The notes beneath the pieces are model-generated. The model saw only the letters and a list, made by a program, of their open reading frames with translations. It ran no database searches and was not told the DNA's origin. Shown one piece after another: positions 8,801 to 14,544 of a DNA stretch of 15,014 nt (position 1 is the stretch's first letter; each line of letters starts with the position of its first letter). Source of the DNA: an uncultured Bacteroidales bacterium (lineage in GTDB: Bacteria; Bacteroidota; Bacteroidia; Bacteroidales; UBA932); contig CALCUQ010000275.1 in assembly GCA_937906795.1 (NCBI GenBank), positions 1 to 15,014 of the forward strand, written 5' to 3'. A program made the position numbers and the translations under genes.

Positions 8801-8960
8801 AAAAGGTACAGACCTTGTTACACTTACTAACTACTCAGGTATTGACCCTGTAGGTAACTCTAACTCTGCAGCTCTTGGTGGTGCCGGTGGTATTGGTATT
8901 GACTATTGGGGCGTTCCTAATCCAAGAGGTTATGCATTTGGTGTTAGCTTAACATTCTAA
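5841..8960 (+). CDS. SusC/RagA-family TonB-dependent outer-membrane transporter (copy 2)
   Basis: This 1039-residue protein is a paralogue of the transporter encoded at 466-3639 and has the same layout. The signal peptide spans 1-29 (AYA before Q30). The carboxypeptidase-regulatory-like domain is at about 31-103. The plug (about 121-263) has QPLYVIDGVP and DINPEDIESM, and the barrel ends in GVSLTF. By my count, 38 of 51 residues match copy 1 over positions 30-80. The TonB-box/plug entry is LLEEAVIVAEFGMKR, which departs from the usual VVVTALG form. It shares FAQVGKDADP in the barrel with copy 1 (WAQVGKDADP). It is followed after 13 bases by susD2, so the two are co-transcribed. The ligand is unknown and may differ from that of copy 1, since plug and barrel diverge. 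Confidence 0.95.
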   Translation: MFIHKHLARSVRFAVAMLMALALSVGAYAQNISVSGTVTDKSGEPVIGAYILVKGTTNGTTADLDGKYTISVPANGTLEFSMMGMKTVSIPVNNKNVVNAVMEEDGILLEEAVIVAEFGMKRTARSVGSAVQNVKAQDIAESGRESFVSALQGRVAGMTVTSTGGAPGASTSVVLRSITSISGSNQPLYVIDGVPMNNSTFDPSQGFAVDDNVGTANQDFSSRGNDINPEDIESMTVLKGAAAAALYGSDASNGAIVITTKKGSKGRGKVSYSNSFRWDKAYGYPELQTKYGNGMYGTANMYSQSRFGALIQPDVKLYDNIAAVLQTGFAQTHNISVEGGTEKVTVRGSAAYTNQQGVVKTTDFERLNITLSGRAEITKWLNFDANMGYVKSTNTKSSKGKGGPLYRAVRWPMTDNMAEYMDPDGVRMKLPANYTDYDLYNPLYALYKNVNYDENDRFMVNVSLNATPTKNTFLRVTMGWDTNIGKYQYHTHPYWGNREGSSYGSGTFNLSRNSYLDKTINALAGYNNEWGKFTFAAQFGYHQQENGTDNLSTYATDFAVKDFYGLSNCDPATIITRTRTRMRRIQAISAQVELGYNQMAFITLRARNDWSSTLPVQNNSYFYPAVEASFVATELPFMKGKTAVSYLKLRGAFAQVGKDADPLSIYPAFEATEQIGGGFRYGYYGPNEGLKPEMTTSYEIGAEARFLNDRINADFTYYWTKCENQYVTAFRLSYATGFVLNNMNVGTFETQGWDLHIDGDVIRSASGFRWNLGVNLSHAESLVTELPEAVTEYYNAYTWLSGNLRNGISVGHPVTTMTGRAYERNKKGDILIDPSTGIPLIDTDWSVLGDRQPKLEFGITTNLSFKGFRLSALATGRFGATVVNATKRDLMDSGSSWESVTLRESGPVVFKGVLQNGLEDSSNPTVNNIAVTYSNYGSSIYKGGDEDWLEKDVNYLRLAEVRLSYNVPSQWLKKATKGFVSSANIWVKGTDLVTLTNYSGIDPVGNSNSAALGGAGGIGIDYWGVPNPRGYAFGVSLTF

Positions 8961-8973
8961 AAAGTAATCAGGT

Positions 8974-10905
8974 ATGAAAAAAATATTTTCGATATTATTA
9001 TTATGTTCATTTATGTTTACATTCACAAGTTGTGAGAACTACTTAGATGTAAACAAGAATGTGGACGCACCAGATAAAATATCTGCAGAACTTTATCTTG
9101 CAGGTCTTCTGGATGTATGGCAAGGTGTCTATGACGATAACAGATTTGCCAACAGTATTGCTCAGGTACAAGGTGCCGGCAACAGCTACTATGGCCACTA
9201 TCATGCAGGTGCATCTGATACAGGTGCTGAGATGTGGAGAGTAACCTATTGGTTACAAGGTGTTAACCTTGAGAATATGATTAACCAGGCACTTGAGAGT
9301 GAGTCTTACACTCTTGCAGGTATTGGTTATATTATTAAAGCGTACTCATGGGACTGGTGTACAAAATACTATGGTGACATGCCTATGAAACAGGCTTTTG
9401 TACCTGGTATCCTTTCATTTGATTATGACTACCAACCAGAGATTTTTGAGCAAGTGAGAGAGTGGGCTAAAACCGGTATTGAGCTTTTGGAGAGAGAGGA
9501 CAATACAGTTTATGGAAATACTCTTAAAGAGCTTGACCTTATCTTTGCTGGTGATAAAGACAAATGGATTAAATTTGGTCACGGTATTATTGTAATCAAC
9601 CTTTCTGCTCTAACAAAGAAAGCTGATTTCAAAGAGAAATACTATCAGGATCTTGTAAGTCACGCCAAATTGGCTCTAAGCAGCCCATCTGATGATGTTA
9701 CCCTTTTAACTCTTGGTGGTGCTGGTGACGCTCAGTTCTCAGCTTACAACAATAAATGGGGTCCATACAGAGGTAGTGGATCAGATGGTTACTATCCAAC
9801 AGACTTTACTGTTCAGATTATGACAGGTACTCTTCCTCTATATGACAAAGATACTGGTGATAGAGTTGATGCTGCTCCAGATGCTAATGGTGATGTAGAT
9901 GAGGATTATCCATGGGAGCTTTCTCCTATCCAATATGTAACTGATACATCTAAAGTTGTAGGTCACTTTGACCCTCGTAGAACTGCCAAGATTGGTTCAA
10001 CTGATGCAAGATTCTACAAAGATATGACCAATGTAGACTCTATCAAGAGCTGGATGTACTATGGTTCAAACAGAAGTGGTGGACAAGGTCCTATCGCCTA
10101 TGCAGCTAACCTTTGGGGTTCAAGAGCCGGTTACGCTTCAACAAGCAGCATTGATGGTGTTGGCAGATGGTTATACAGAAACGATGCTCCTTATATCCTA
10201 ATGACAGCTGCTGAGATTCAGTTCTGCGTTGCAGAGGCTGAGTTTGTTGCCGGCAACAAATCTGCTGCTTTGGATGCATTCAAGAAAGGTATTGCTTATG
10301 ACCTTGAGTTTACTGCAAGATATCTTGTTCCTGGTAAACCTCTTGAGGATGGCGTAGATGCAAATGGCAACACTGTTTACAAACAATATGGTGCAAACCC
10401 TGGTGGTGACGTTATTGCAACTGCTACATTCAACCAACTTGCTCAGGAGTATATTGATGGACCATATGTTAATGGTATGACAGAGGCTGATCTTACTCTT
10501 TCTCACATTATGCTTCAAAAACTTGTGGCTCTATTCCCTTGGGGTGGTATTGAGACCTGGACTGATATGCGTAAATATCACTATGATATTAAATACTCTG
10601 GCGATTATCCTTCTTTGAACAATGGTTGGACTCTTACAACTGTTGACCAAAAATGGGATGATGATCCTACTAAAGTTTACAAAGGTTTATACTTGGCTCC
10701 AGCTCAGGTTGAGTTCTGTAGAAGTACTTATAACAAACATAACGAGGGTTCTCCTGCATATAGAGTAAAACCAAGATATAACTCAGAGTATATGTGGAAC
10801 AGAGCCGGGTTGGACGCTCTAAAACCTATTTCTGGTTTGGCTGACAACTACCATTGCTCTATTCCTTGGTTTGCATATCCTGGTGATTATCCAGCTTCTT
10901 TATAA
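8974..10905 (+). CDS. SusD/RagB-like surface lipoprotein (SusD_2 type, copy 2)
   Basis: This 643-residue surface lipoprotein is predicted to cap the copy-2 SusC barrel. The signal peptide ends in the lipobox FTSC with the cysteine at residue 20, followed by ENYLDVNKNVDAP, the family N-terminus. Family landmarks are TKYYGDMPMKQA (130-141), GDKDKWIKFGHG (193-204) and WTDMRKYHYD near the C-terminus. An acidic loop, DANGDVDED (303-311), has the alternating D/N pattern of calcium-binding loops; metal binding is inference. Overall similarity to copy 1 is low outside the landmarks, which suggests a different ligand surface. The stop is 20 bases before the next lipoprotein gene, so a three-gene operon is likely. 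Confidence 0.92.
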   Translation: MKKIFSILLLCSFMFTFTSCENYLDVNKNVDAPDKISAELYLAGLLDVWQGVYDDNRFANSIAQVQGAGNSYYGHYHAGASDTGAEMWRVTYWLQGVNLENMINQALESESYTLAGIGYIIKAYSWDWCTKYYGDMPMKQAFVPGILSFDYDYQPEIFEQVREWAKTGIELLEREDNTVYGNTLKELDLIFAGDKDKWIKFGHGIIVINLSALTKKADFKEKYYQDLVSHAKLALSSPSDDVTLLTLGGAGDAQFSAYNNKWGPYRGSGSDGYYPTDFTVQIMTGTLPLYDKDTGDRVDAAPDANGDVDEDYPWELSPIQYVTDTSKVVGHFDPRRTAKIGSTDARFYKDMTNVDSIKSWMYYGSNRSGGQGPIAYAANLWGSRAGYASTSSIDGVGRWLYRNDAPYILMTAAEIQFCVAEAEFVAGNKSAALDAFKKGIAYDLEFTARYLVPGKPLEDGVDANGNTVYKQYGANPGGDVIATATFNQLAQEYIDGPYVNGMTEADLTLSHIMLQKLVALFPWGGIETWTDMRKYHYDIKYSGDYPSLNNGWTLTTVDQKWDDDPTKVYKGLYLAPAQVEFCRSTYNKHNEGSPAYRVKPRYNSEYMWNRAGLDALKPISGLADNYHCSIPWFAYPGDYPASL

Positions 10906-10925
10906 TCATATAAAACATATAGAAA

Positions 10926-11765
10926 ATGAAAATATTAAAATATTTAGCATATTCATTAGTGTTGAGTTTTATGGTTATCTCTTGTGACAAACATGAGATT
11001 CTATATGGCACTAGACCTGCAGATGATGCAGAGTTTCAGCTACACTACTTTGAGCCAGTTGTAAACCAGGCTTCAAACTATATAGACTCTGTTTTTGTTA
11101 ACGGAATTCTATATTCAAGCGTTAACGGTTCTGGCCAATTGCTTCCTAATAATGGTGTTCCAGGAGGCTCAACAGGAAGATTCTTCTCTGTAAAATCTGG
11201 TGAGGTTAACTTCAAATTCTACAGAAAAGACAAGATTGTGTATGACCAGACTTGTACTTTAAATAAAGGCAAACAAAACGTTGTTGTTCACGATTTGTCT
11301 AAAGCTCCTATTATCCTAGATAACCAATTCCCTTATCCTCACTCATTTGAGTGGCAAGAGGGTGTTAGTATCTATACTACAGACTCTATCTCTACCATTA
11401 AGTTCTGCAACTTCTTGTATGAGAAAGCTGGTGAGCCATACCAAGGTAAACTTCAATACCAATGGCAACACCCAAGAACTAAAGAGTGGCATAATTTAGG
11501 TAACCCTGTAGGGTTTGGTGAGGCTACTGACAGAATTCCTATTACTGTTGTTAAAACTGTTTACAACTCATCTGGTAGCTGTCGTATAGACTATAGAATT
11601 CTTGATGAGAACGGTGATGTTCTTCAAGTTATGAATTCTAAAGGTAAAATGGTTAACTACAGTGACTACTGGACCGGTTATATAGGACAAGCCAAGATGC
11701 ACTTCTTTAGAGGATACAGAACAGAAACTCCTGTATGTGCTGTTTCTCAATGGGGTTCTCTATAA
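10926..11765 (+). CDS. Surface lipoprotein of the susC2-susD2 operon, DUF4397-like N-terminal half
   Basis: This 279-residue protein has a short lipoprotein signal ending in VISC with the cysteine at residue 20. Residues about 35-130 look like a beta-sandwich: a YIDSVFVNG strand, SVKSGEVNFKFY, and LNKGKQNVVVHDLSKAP. This resembles DUF4397-type domains of Bacteroidetes, but the match is by eye and uncertain. The C-terminal half (about 140-279) is rich in aromatic residues (YQWQHP, EWHN, DYWTGY) and not recognised; it could bind carbohydrate. It lies in the usual place of a third surface-binding protein after SusCD, 20 bases behind susD2. No catalytic motif is visible. Confidence 0.75.
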   Translation: MKILKYLAYSLVLSFMVISCDKHEILYGTRPADDAEFQLHYFEPVVNQASNYIDSVFVNGILYSSVNGSGQLLPNNGVPGGSTGRFFSVKSGEVNFKFYRKDKIVYDQTCTLNKGKQNVVVHDLSKAPIILDNQFPYPHSFEWQEGVSIYTTDSISTIKFCNFLYEKAGEPYQGKLQYQWQHPRTKEWHNLGNPVGFGEATDRIPITVVKTVYNSSGSCRIDYRILDENGDVLQVMNSKGKMVNYSDYWTGYIGQAKMHFFRGYRTETPVCAVSQWGSL

Positions 11766-11784
11766 GATAATTGATTACATTTCT

Positions 11785-11809
11785 AAGGGGAGAGCAATCT
11801 CCCCTTTAT
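11785..11809 (+). terminator. Hairpin terminator after the lipoprotein gene
   Basis: AAGGGGAGA (11785-11793), loop GCAA (11794-11797) and TCTCCCCTT (11798-11806) form a perfect 9-bp GC-rich stem with a GNRA-type loop, followed by TTATCTAACTTTT. It begins 20 bases after the lipoprotein stop. It leaves only 18 bases before the next ATG, too little for a promoter, so the following gene depends on read-through or on a promoter upstream of the hairpin. Confidence 0.75.
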
Positions 11810-11824
11810 CTAACTTTTAATAAT

Positions 11825-12331
11825 ATGAAGAAAAGCATTTTATTGGCAATGGTTATGATGCTTGTTATGCCATTGTTCGCTCAAAAATTAAGTAAAGAAG
11901 AGAAAGCTGCTATTGCTAAAGCCAAATATGAGACTGCAATGGACGCTATTAATTCTAAAGCTTGGGTGCTTGTTCCTTCTTCTTACACTCAAAAGGATGG
12001 TATGATTGCAAACAACATTGACAACTCTGAGTTTATCTCTTGTGAGGGTGAATTTATGTTTGCTCAAGGTAAGATTGTATGTGACAACTCATATACTAAC
12101 CAACTTACCCCTACATCATACGAGCCTAAGACAGACAAGAAAGGTAATCTGAGATTTACTATTGTTGTAAGTGGTAGAATGATGAGAGGCTCATACACTA
12201 TTTCTATGAGATCGAACACTAATGTTGCAGATGTTATCTTTACCCCTAACAAAGGGGATGCAAAGAGATTCTCTGGAGCAATTCTTCCTCTTAAACAGGC
12301 ATCTTACAACAAACGTTCTAACCCTATTTAA
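11825..12331 (+). CDS. Secreted DUF4251-family protein
   Basis: The gene encodes a 168-residue secreted protein. A signal peptide covers about 1-19 (MKKSILLAMVMMLVMPLFA) with cleavage before Q20. A charged helical stretch (KLSKEEKAAIAKAKYETAM, 21-39) and a beta-rich domain (about 45-157) follow. The AINSKAWVLVPSSY start, the KTDKKGNLRFTIVVSG centre and the C-terminal GAILPLKQASYNKRS agree with my memory of DUF4251 proteins of Bacteroidetes, whose function is unknown. I chose the ATG at 11825 because it gives a clean signal peptide. A 54-base in-frame extension to 11771 would translate through the hairpin at 11785-11806. It is followed by a bidirectional terminator. A link to the transporter operon is possible by position only. 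Confidence 0.8.
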   Translation: MKKSILLAMVMMLVMPLFAQKLSKEEKAAIAKAKYETAMDAINSKAWVLVPSSYTQKDGMIANNIDNSEFISCEGEFMFAQGKIVCDNSYTNQLTPTSYEPKTDKKGNLRFTIVVSGRMMRGSYTISMRSNTNVADVIFTPNKGDAKRFSGAILPLKQASYNKRSNPI

Positions 12332-12343
12332 TAAGGTTATAAC

Positions 12344-12385
12344 AAAAAAATAGGGGCTGACCAGCAGATCAGTCCCCTTATTTTA
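12344..12385. terminator. Bidirectional terminator between DUF4251 and dus genes
   Basis: AGGGGCTGA (12352-12360) pairs with TCAG-T-CCCCT (12369-12378, one bulged T) around the loop CCAGCAGA. On the plus strand it is followed by TTATTTTA. On the minus strand it is followed by seven T (the A run at 12344-12350). It therefore serves both convergent genes and overlaps the dus stop codon at 12383-12385. Confidence 0.85.
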
Positions 12386-13378
12386 TCCCCATCTTTGTGC
12401 CACATAATCCAAAAGATTAAGAACTTCAGTAGGATTATTCTCCGTAACAAGTTTAAGCCTTGTTTCCTTAAAATCCGGCAAACATTTGAAATAATTGCTC
12501 AGATGCCGTCTCATCTCCAGAACTCCTACCCTATCCCCTTTTAGTGAAACTGATTTGCTGAAATGTTTCTTTGCCAACTCAACTTTTTGGGCAACAGAAA
12601 GTTCAGGCATAAATTCGCCAGTATTCAAATAATGTTTTATCTCCTTAAAAATCCAAGGCCGGCCATAAGTTGCCCTTCCAATCATAACACCATCCACACC
12701 ATATCTGTCAAAAGCCTCCTTTGCCCCCACTGCATCTGTAATGTCTCCATTACCTATTATAGGTATATGCATTCTTGGATTCTCCTTTATCTTCCCGATA
12801 AGTGTCCAATCTGCTTCCCCCTTATACATCTGGCACCTTGTCCTGCCATGCACTGTCAAAGCCTGAATTCCAACATCCTGCAACCGCTCCGCTAGCTCAA
12901 CAATAATTTTGGAATCATCATCCCATCCCAATCTGGTTTTTACTGTAACAGGAAGCTTGACACTCTCAACCACAGCCTTGGTAATCTCAACCATTTTGTC
13001 GGGGAAGCGCATCATACCACTGCCGGCACCCCTTCCTGCAATCTTACTTACCGGGCACCCAAAATTTATATCAATGATATCCGCACCCGCTCCTCCGGCA
13101 ATCTCCACTGCATTTTCTGCCATTTTTGCCGCCTCTACCATAGCTTCTGGTATATGACCATATATTTGAATACCAATAGGCTTTTCCTGAGCATACGTTA
13201 CCAGCTTAGCTAAAGATTTCTTTGCATCTCTGATTAAACCGTCAGAAGAAACAAACTCTGTATACATCATATCTGCCCCAAACTCTTTACATATATATCT
13301 GAATGATGCATCAGTAACATCTTCCATTGGAGCCAGAAACAATGGTCTGTATCCTAAATCCAAATTACCTATTTTCAT
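12383..13378 (-). CDS. dusB: tRNA-dihydrouridine synthase, DusB/NifR3 type
   Basis: This 331-residue FMN-dependent enzyme reduces uridine to dihydrouridine in the D-loop of tRNA. The TIM-barrel starts with the FMN-binding LFLAPMEDVTD (14-23). GIQIYG is at 69-74. DINFGCPV (103-110) carries the catalytic cysteine at 108, and GRGAGSGMM follows at 115-123. VKTRLGWD (146-153), TVHGRTRCQMYKG (175-187), IIGNGDI (207-213) and VMIGRATYGRPWIF (231-244) complete the barrel. The C-terminal helical domain (about 255-331) has the MRRHLSNYFK segment. All key residues are present and the length is normal. The dusB symbol is by overall similarity; the exact target uridine is not shown. Codon use is more mixed than in the susC and ribosomal genes. 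Confidence 0.93.
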   Translation of the reverse strand: MKIGNLDLGYRPLFLAPMEDVTDASFRYICKEFGADMMYTEFVSSDGLIRDAKKSLAKLVTYAQEKPIGIQIYGHIPEAMVEAAKMAENAVEIAGGAGADIIDINFGCPVSKIAGRGAGSGMMRFPDKMVEITKAVVESVKLPVTVKTRLGWDDDSKIIVELAERLQDVGIQALTVHGRTRCQMYKGEADWTLIGKIKENPRMHIPIIGNGDITDAVGAKEAFDRYGVDGVMIGRATYGRPWIFKEIKHYLNTGEFMPELSVAQKVELAKKHFSKSVSLKGDRVGVLEMRRHLSNYFKCLPDFKETRLKLVTENNPTEVLNLLDYVAQRWG

Positions 13379-13401
13379 ACCTCATCTATAAAATACATCC
13401 G

Positions 13402-13409
13402 CAAAAATA
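13402..13409 (-). promoter_or_regulatory. Candidate -7 element of dus promoter
   Basis: On the minus strand, 13409 to 13402 reads TATTTTTG, a full match to TAnnTTTG, and is followed by C. It would start transcription about 10-20 bases before the dus ATG (13378), giving a very short leader. No clear TTTG is seen upstream at the -33 position. It lies within 9 bases of the rplM -33 element. Confidence 0.5.
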
Positions 13410-13417
13410 GCTGATAT

Positions 13418-13448
13418 TTTGGCACTTTAAAAATTTTTACTACCTTTG
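13418..13448 (+). promoter_or_regulatory. Promoter of rplM-rpsI-rpsB
   Basis: TTTG (13418-13421) and TACCTTTG (13441-13448) are separated by 19 bases, a textbook Bacteroidetes housekeeping promoter. Transcription should begin near 13453-13457, leaving a leader of about 50 bases before the rplM GTG. The leader opens with a small CCCT/AGGG pairing (about 13453-13467). Confidence 0.85.
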
Positions 13449-13508
13449 CACCCCCTTAAGTATAGGGAAATCGCAACAAAAATTAGTATTAACTTAAAAA
13501 TCAACACA

Positions 13509-13961
13509 GTGGATTATCAAAGCTACAAGACAGTGTCGTTAAATGCACAAACCGTAAACAAAGAGTGGTTTGTTATTGACGCAACTGATCAAGTATTAGG
13601 AAGACTTGCTTCTAGAATCGCTTTTATTCTAAGAGGTAAGCACAAAGCCGGCTTTACACCTCACGTGGACTGTGGCGATAACATCATTGTTATCAACGCT
13701 GAGAAAGTTCGCCTTACAGGTAAAAAGTTGACTGACAAAGTGTATGTTAGACATACAGGTTATCCCGGCGGTCAACGTTTTGCAACCCCTAAAGAGTTGC
13801 TACAACGCAAACCTAACGCCGTAATTGAGGAGGCAGTAAAAGGTATGCTTCCTAAGAACAGACTTGGTGCAGACTTATTCCGTAACCTTTACGTTTACGC
13901 AGGTAATGAGCATCCTCACCAAGCACAACAACCAAAAACTATTACTTTAAACGAAATTTAA
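13509..13961 (+). CDS. rplM: 50S ribosomal protein L13 (bacterial uL13)
   Basis: This 150-residue protein of the large ribosomal subunit binds 23S rRNA early in assembly. The core motifs are KEWFVIDATDQVLGRLAS (18-35), LRGKHKAGFTPHVDCGDNII (41-60), NAEKVRLTGKK (63-73), YPGGQRFATP (85-94), KGMLPKNRLG (111-120) and LYVYAGNEHPHQAQQPK (127-143). I place the start at GTG 13509, where VDYQSYKTVS matches the N-terminus of Bacteroides L13. The frame stays open back to a TTG at 13446, but that codon lies inside the -7 promoter element and cannot be in the transcript. It is the first gene of a ribosomal operon, with rpsI 7 bases downstream. Confidence 0.93.
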   Translation: MDYQSYKTVSLNAQTVNKEWFVIDATDQVLGRLASRIAFILRGKHKAGFTPHVDCGDNIIVINAEKVRLTGKKLTDKVYVRHTGYPGGQRFATPKELLQRKPNAVIEEAVKGMLPKNRLGADLFRNLYVYAGNEHPHQAQQPKTITLNEI

Positions 13962-13968
13962 ACAGAGC

Positions 13969-14358
13969 ATGGAACAAATCAACGCCCTTGGAAGACGTAA
14001 ATCAGCAGTTGCTCGCGTTTATGTGAACACAGGTAAAGGTAATATTACAATCAACGGAAGAGACCTTGCTGAGTATTTCAAACAAGAGACTCTTCAATTT
14101 ATTGTTAAACAACCTCTTGAAGTTACTGGCACTTTAGCTGAGTTTGACATTAAAGTTAACTTAGACGGTGGTGGAGTAAAAGGTCAGGCAGAGGCATTAA
14201 GACTTGGTATTGCACGCGCTCTTTGCGCTATCAATGCAGAGGCTTATCGCTCAACTCTAAAATCAGCTGGTTTCCTAACCAGAGATTCAAGAGTTGTAGA
14301 GAGAAAGAAACCTGGTCAACCTGGTGCACGCAGACGCTTCCAATTCAGTAAACGTTAA
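13969..14358 (+). CDS. rpsI: 30S ribosomal protein S9
   Basis: This 129-residue protein of the small subunit has a C-terminal tail that reaches the P-site tRNA. The N-terminal INALGRRKSAVARVYV (4-19) and GKGNITINGRDLAEYF (23-38), the central LDGGGVKGQAEALRLGIARAL (65-85) and the basic tail (PGQPGARRRFQFSKR, ending at 129) are all family hallmarks, including the terminal SKR. It is the second gene of the rplM operon, 7 bases after rplM. No Shine-Dalgarno sequence is seen before the ATG. Confidence 0.97.
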   Translation: MEQINALGRRKSAVARVYVNTGKGNITINGRDLAEYFKQETLQFIVKQPLEVTGTLAEFDIKVNLDGGGVKGQAEALRLGIARALCAINAEAYRSTLKSAGFLTRDSRVVERKKPGQPGARRRFQFSKR

Positions 14359-14544
14359 TTTTTATTATTACAACACGCTGATTGTATTGCACAGTTTGAA
14401 TATAAAATTGCGAGACTTCTATCAGCTGTTAAAACAAATAGCATAGAACTACTCAATATTGTTCAACTGCGGAAAATTTGAGGATCGTAAAACGCTACCT
14501 CAGATTGATAAAAAGAGATTATAAAAAAAGTAAAAAGAAAAGAA
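14359..14544 (+). promoter_or_regulatory. Structured leader between rpsI and rpsB
   Basis: This 186-base spacer is long for this operon (rplM-rpsI is 7 bases) and has no TAnnTTTG promoter match. A 10-bp stem with one bulged C pairs AACA-C-GCTGAT (14372-14382) with ATCAGCTGTT (14421-14430). A second hairpin pairs TGAGG (14479-14483) with CCTCA (14498-14502), with an inner CGT-AAA-ACG helix (14486-14494). No terminator-like T run follows either. It may be an S2-type autoregulatory leader, as in E. coli rpsB-tsf, but this is inference and the structure is not proven. Confidence 0.45.

Noticed and set aside
10198..10518. A 106-codon minus-strand frame inside susD2
   Set aside because: Shadow of susD2; no signal, motif or promoter supports it.
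11771..11824. In-frame N-terminal extension of the DUF4251 protein
   Set aside because: It would put 18 residues before the signal peptide and would be translated through the GC-rich hairpin; the ATG at 11825 gives a normal secreted protein.
12563..13157. Plus-strand frames opposite dus (12563-12895 and 12909-13157)
   Set aside because: They are antisense to an intact, well-conserved enzyme gene and show no family features.
5771..13470. AAGTATAGGGAA occurs both before susC2 (5771-5782) and in the rplM leader (13458-13469)
   Set aside because: A 12-base match between two places in 15 kb of AT-rich DNA is expected by chance several times, and the positions relative to promoter elements differ.
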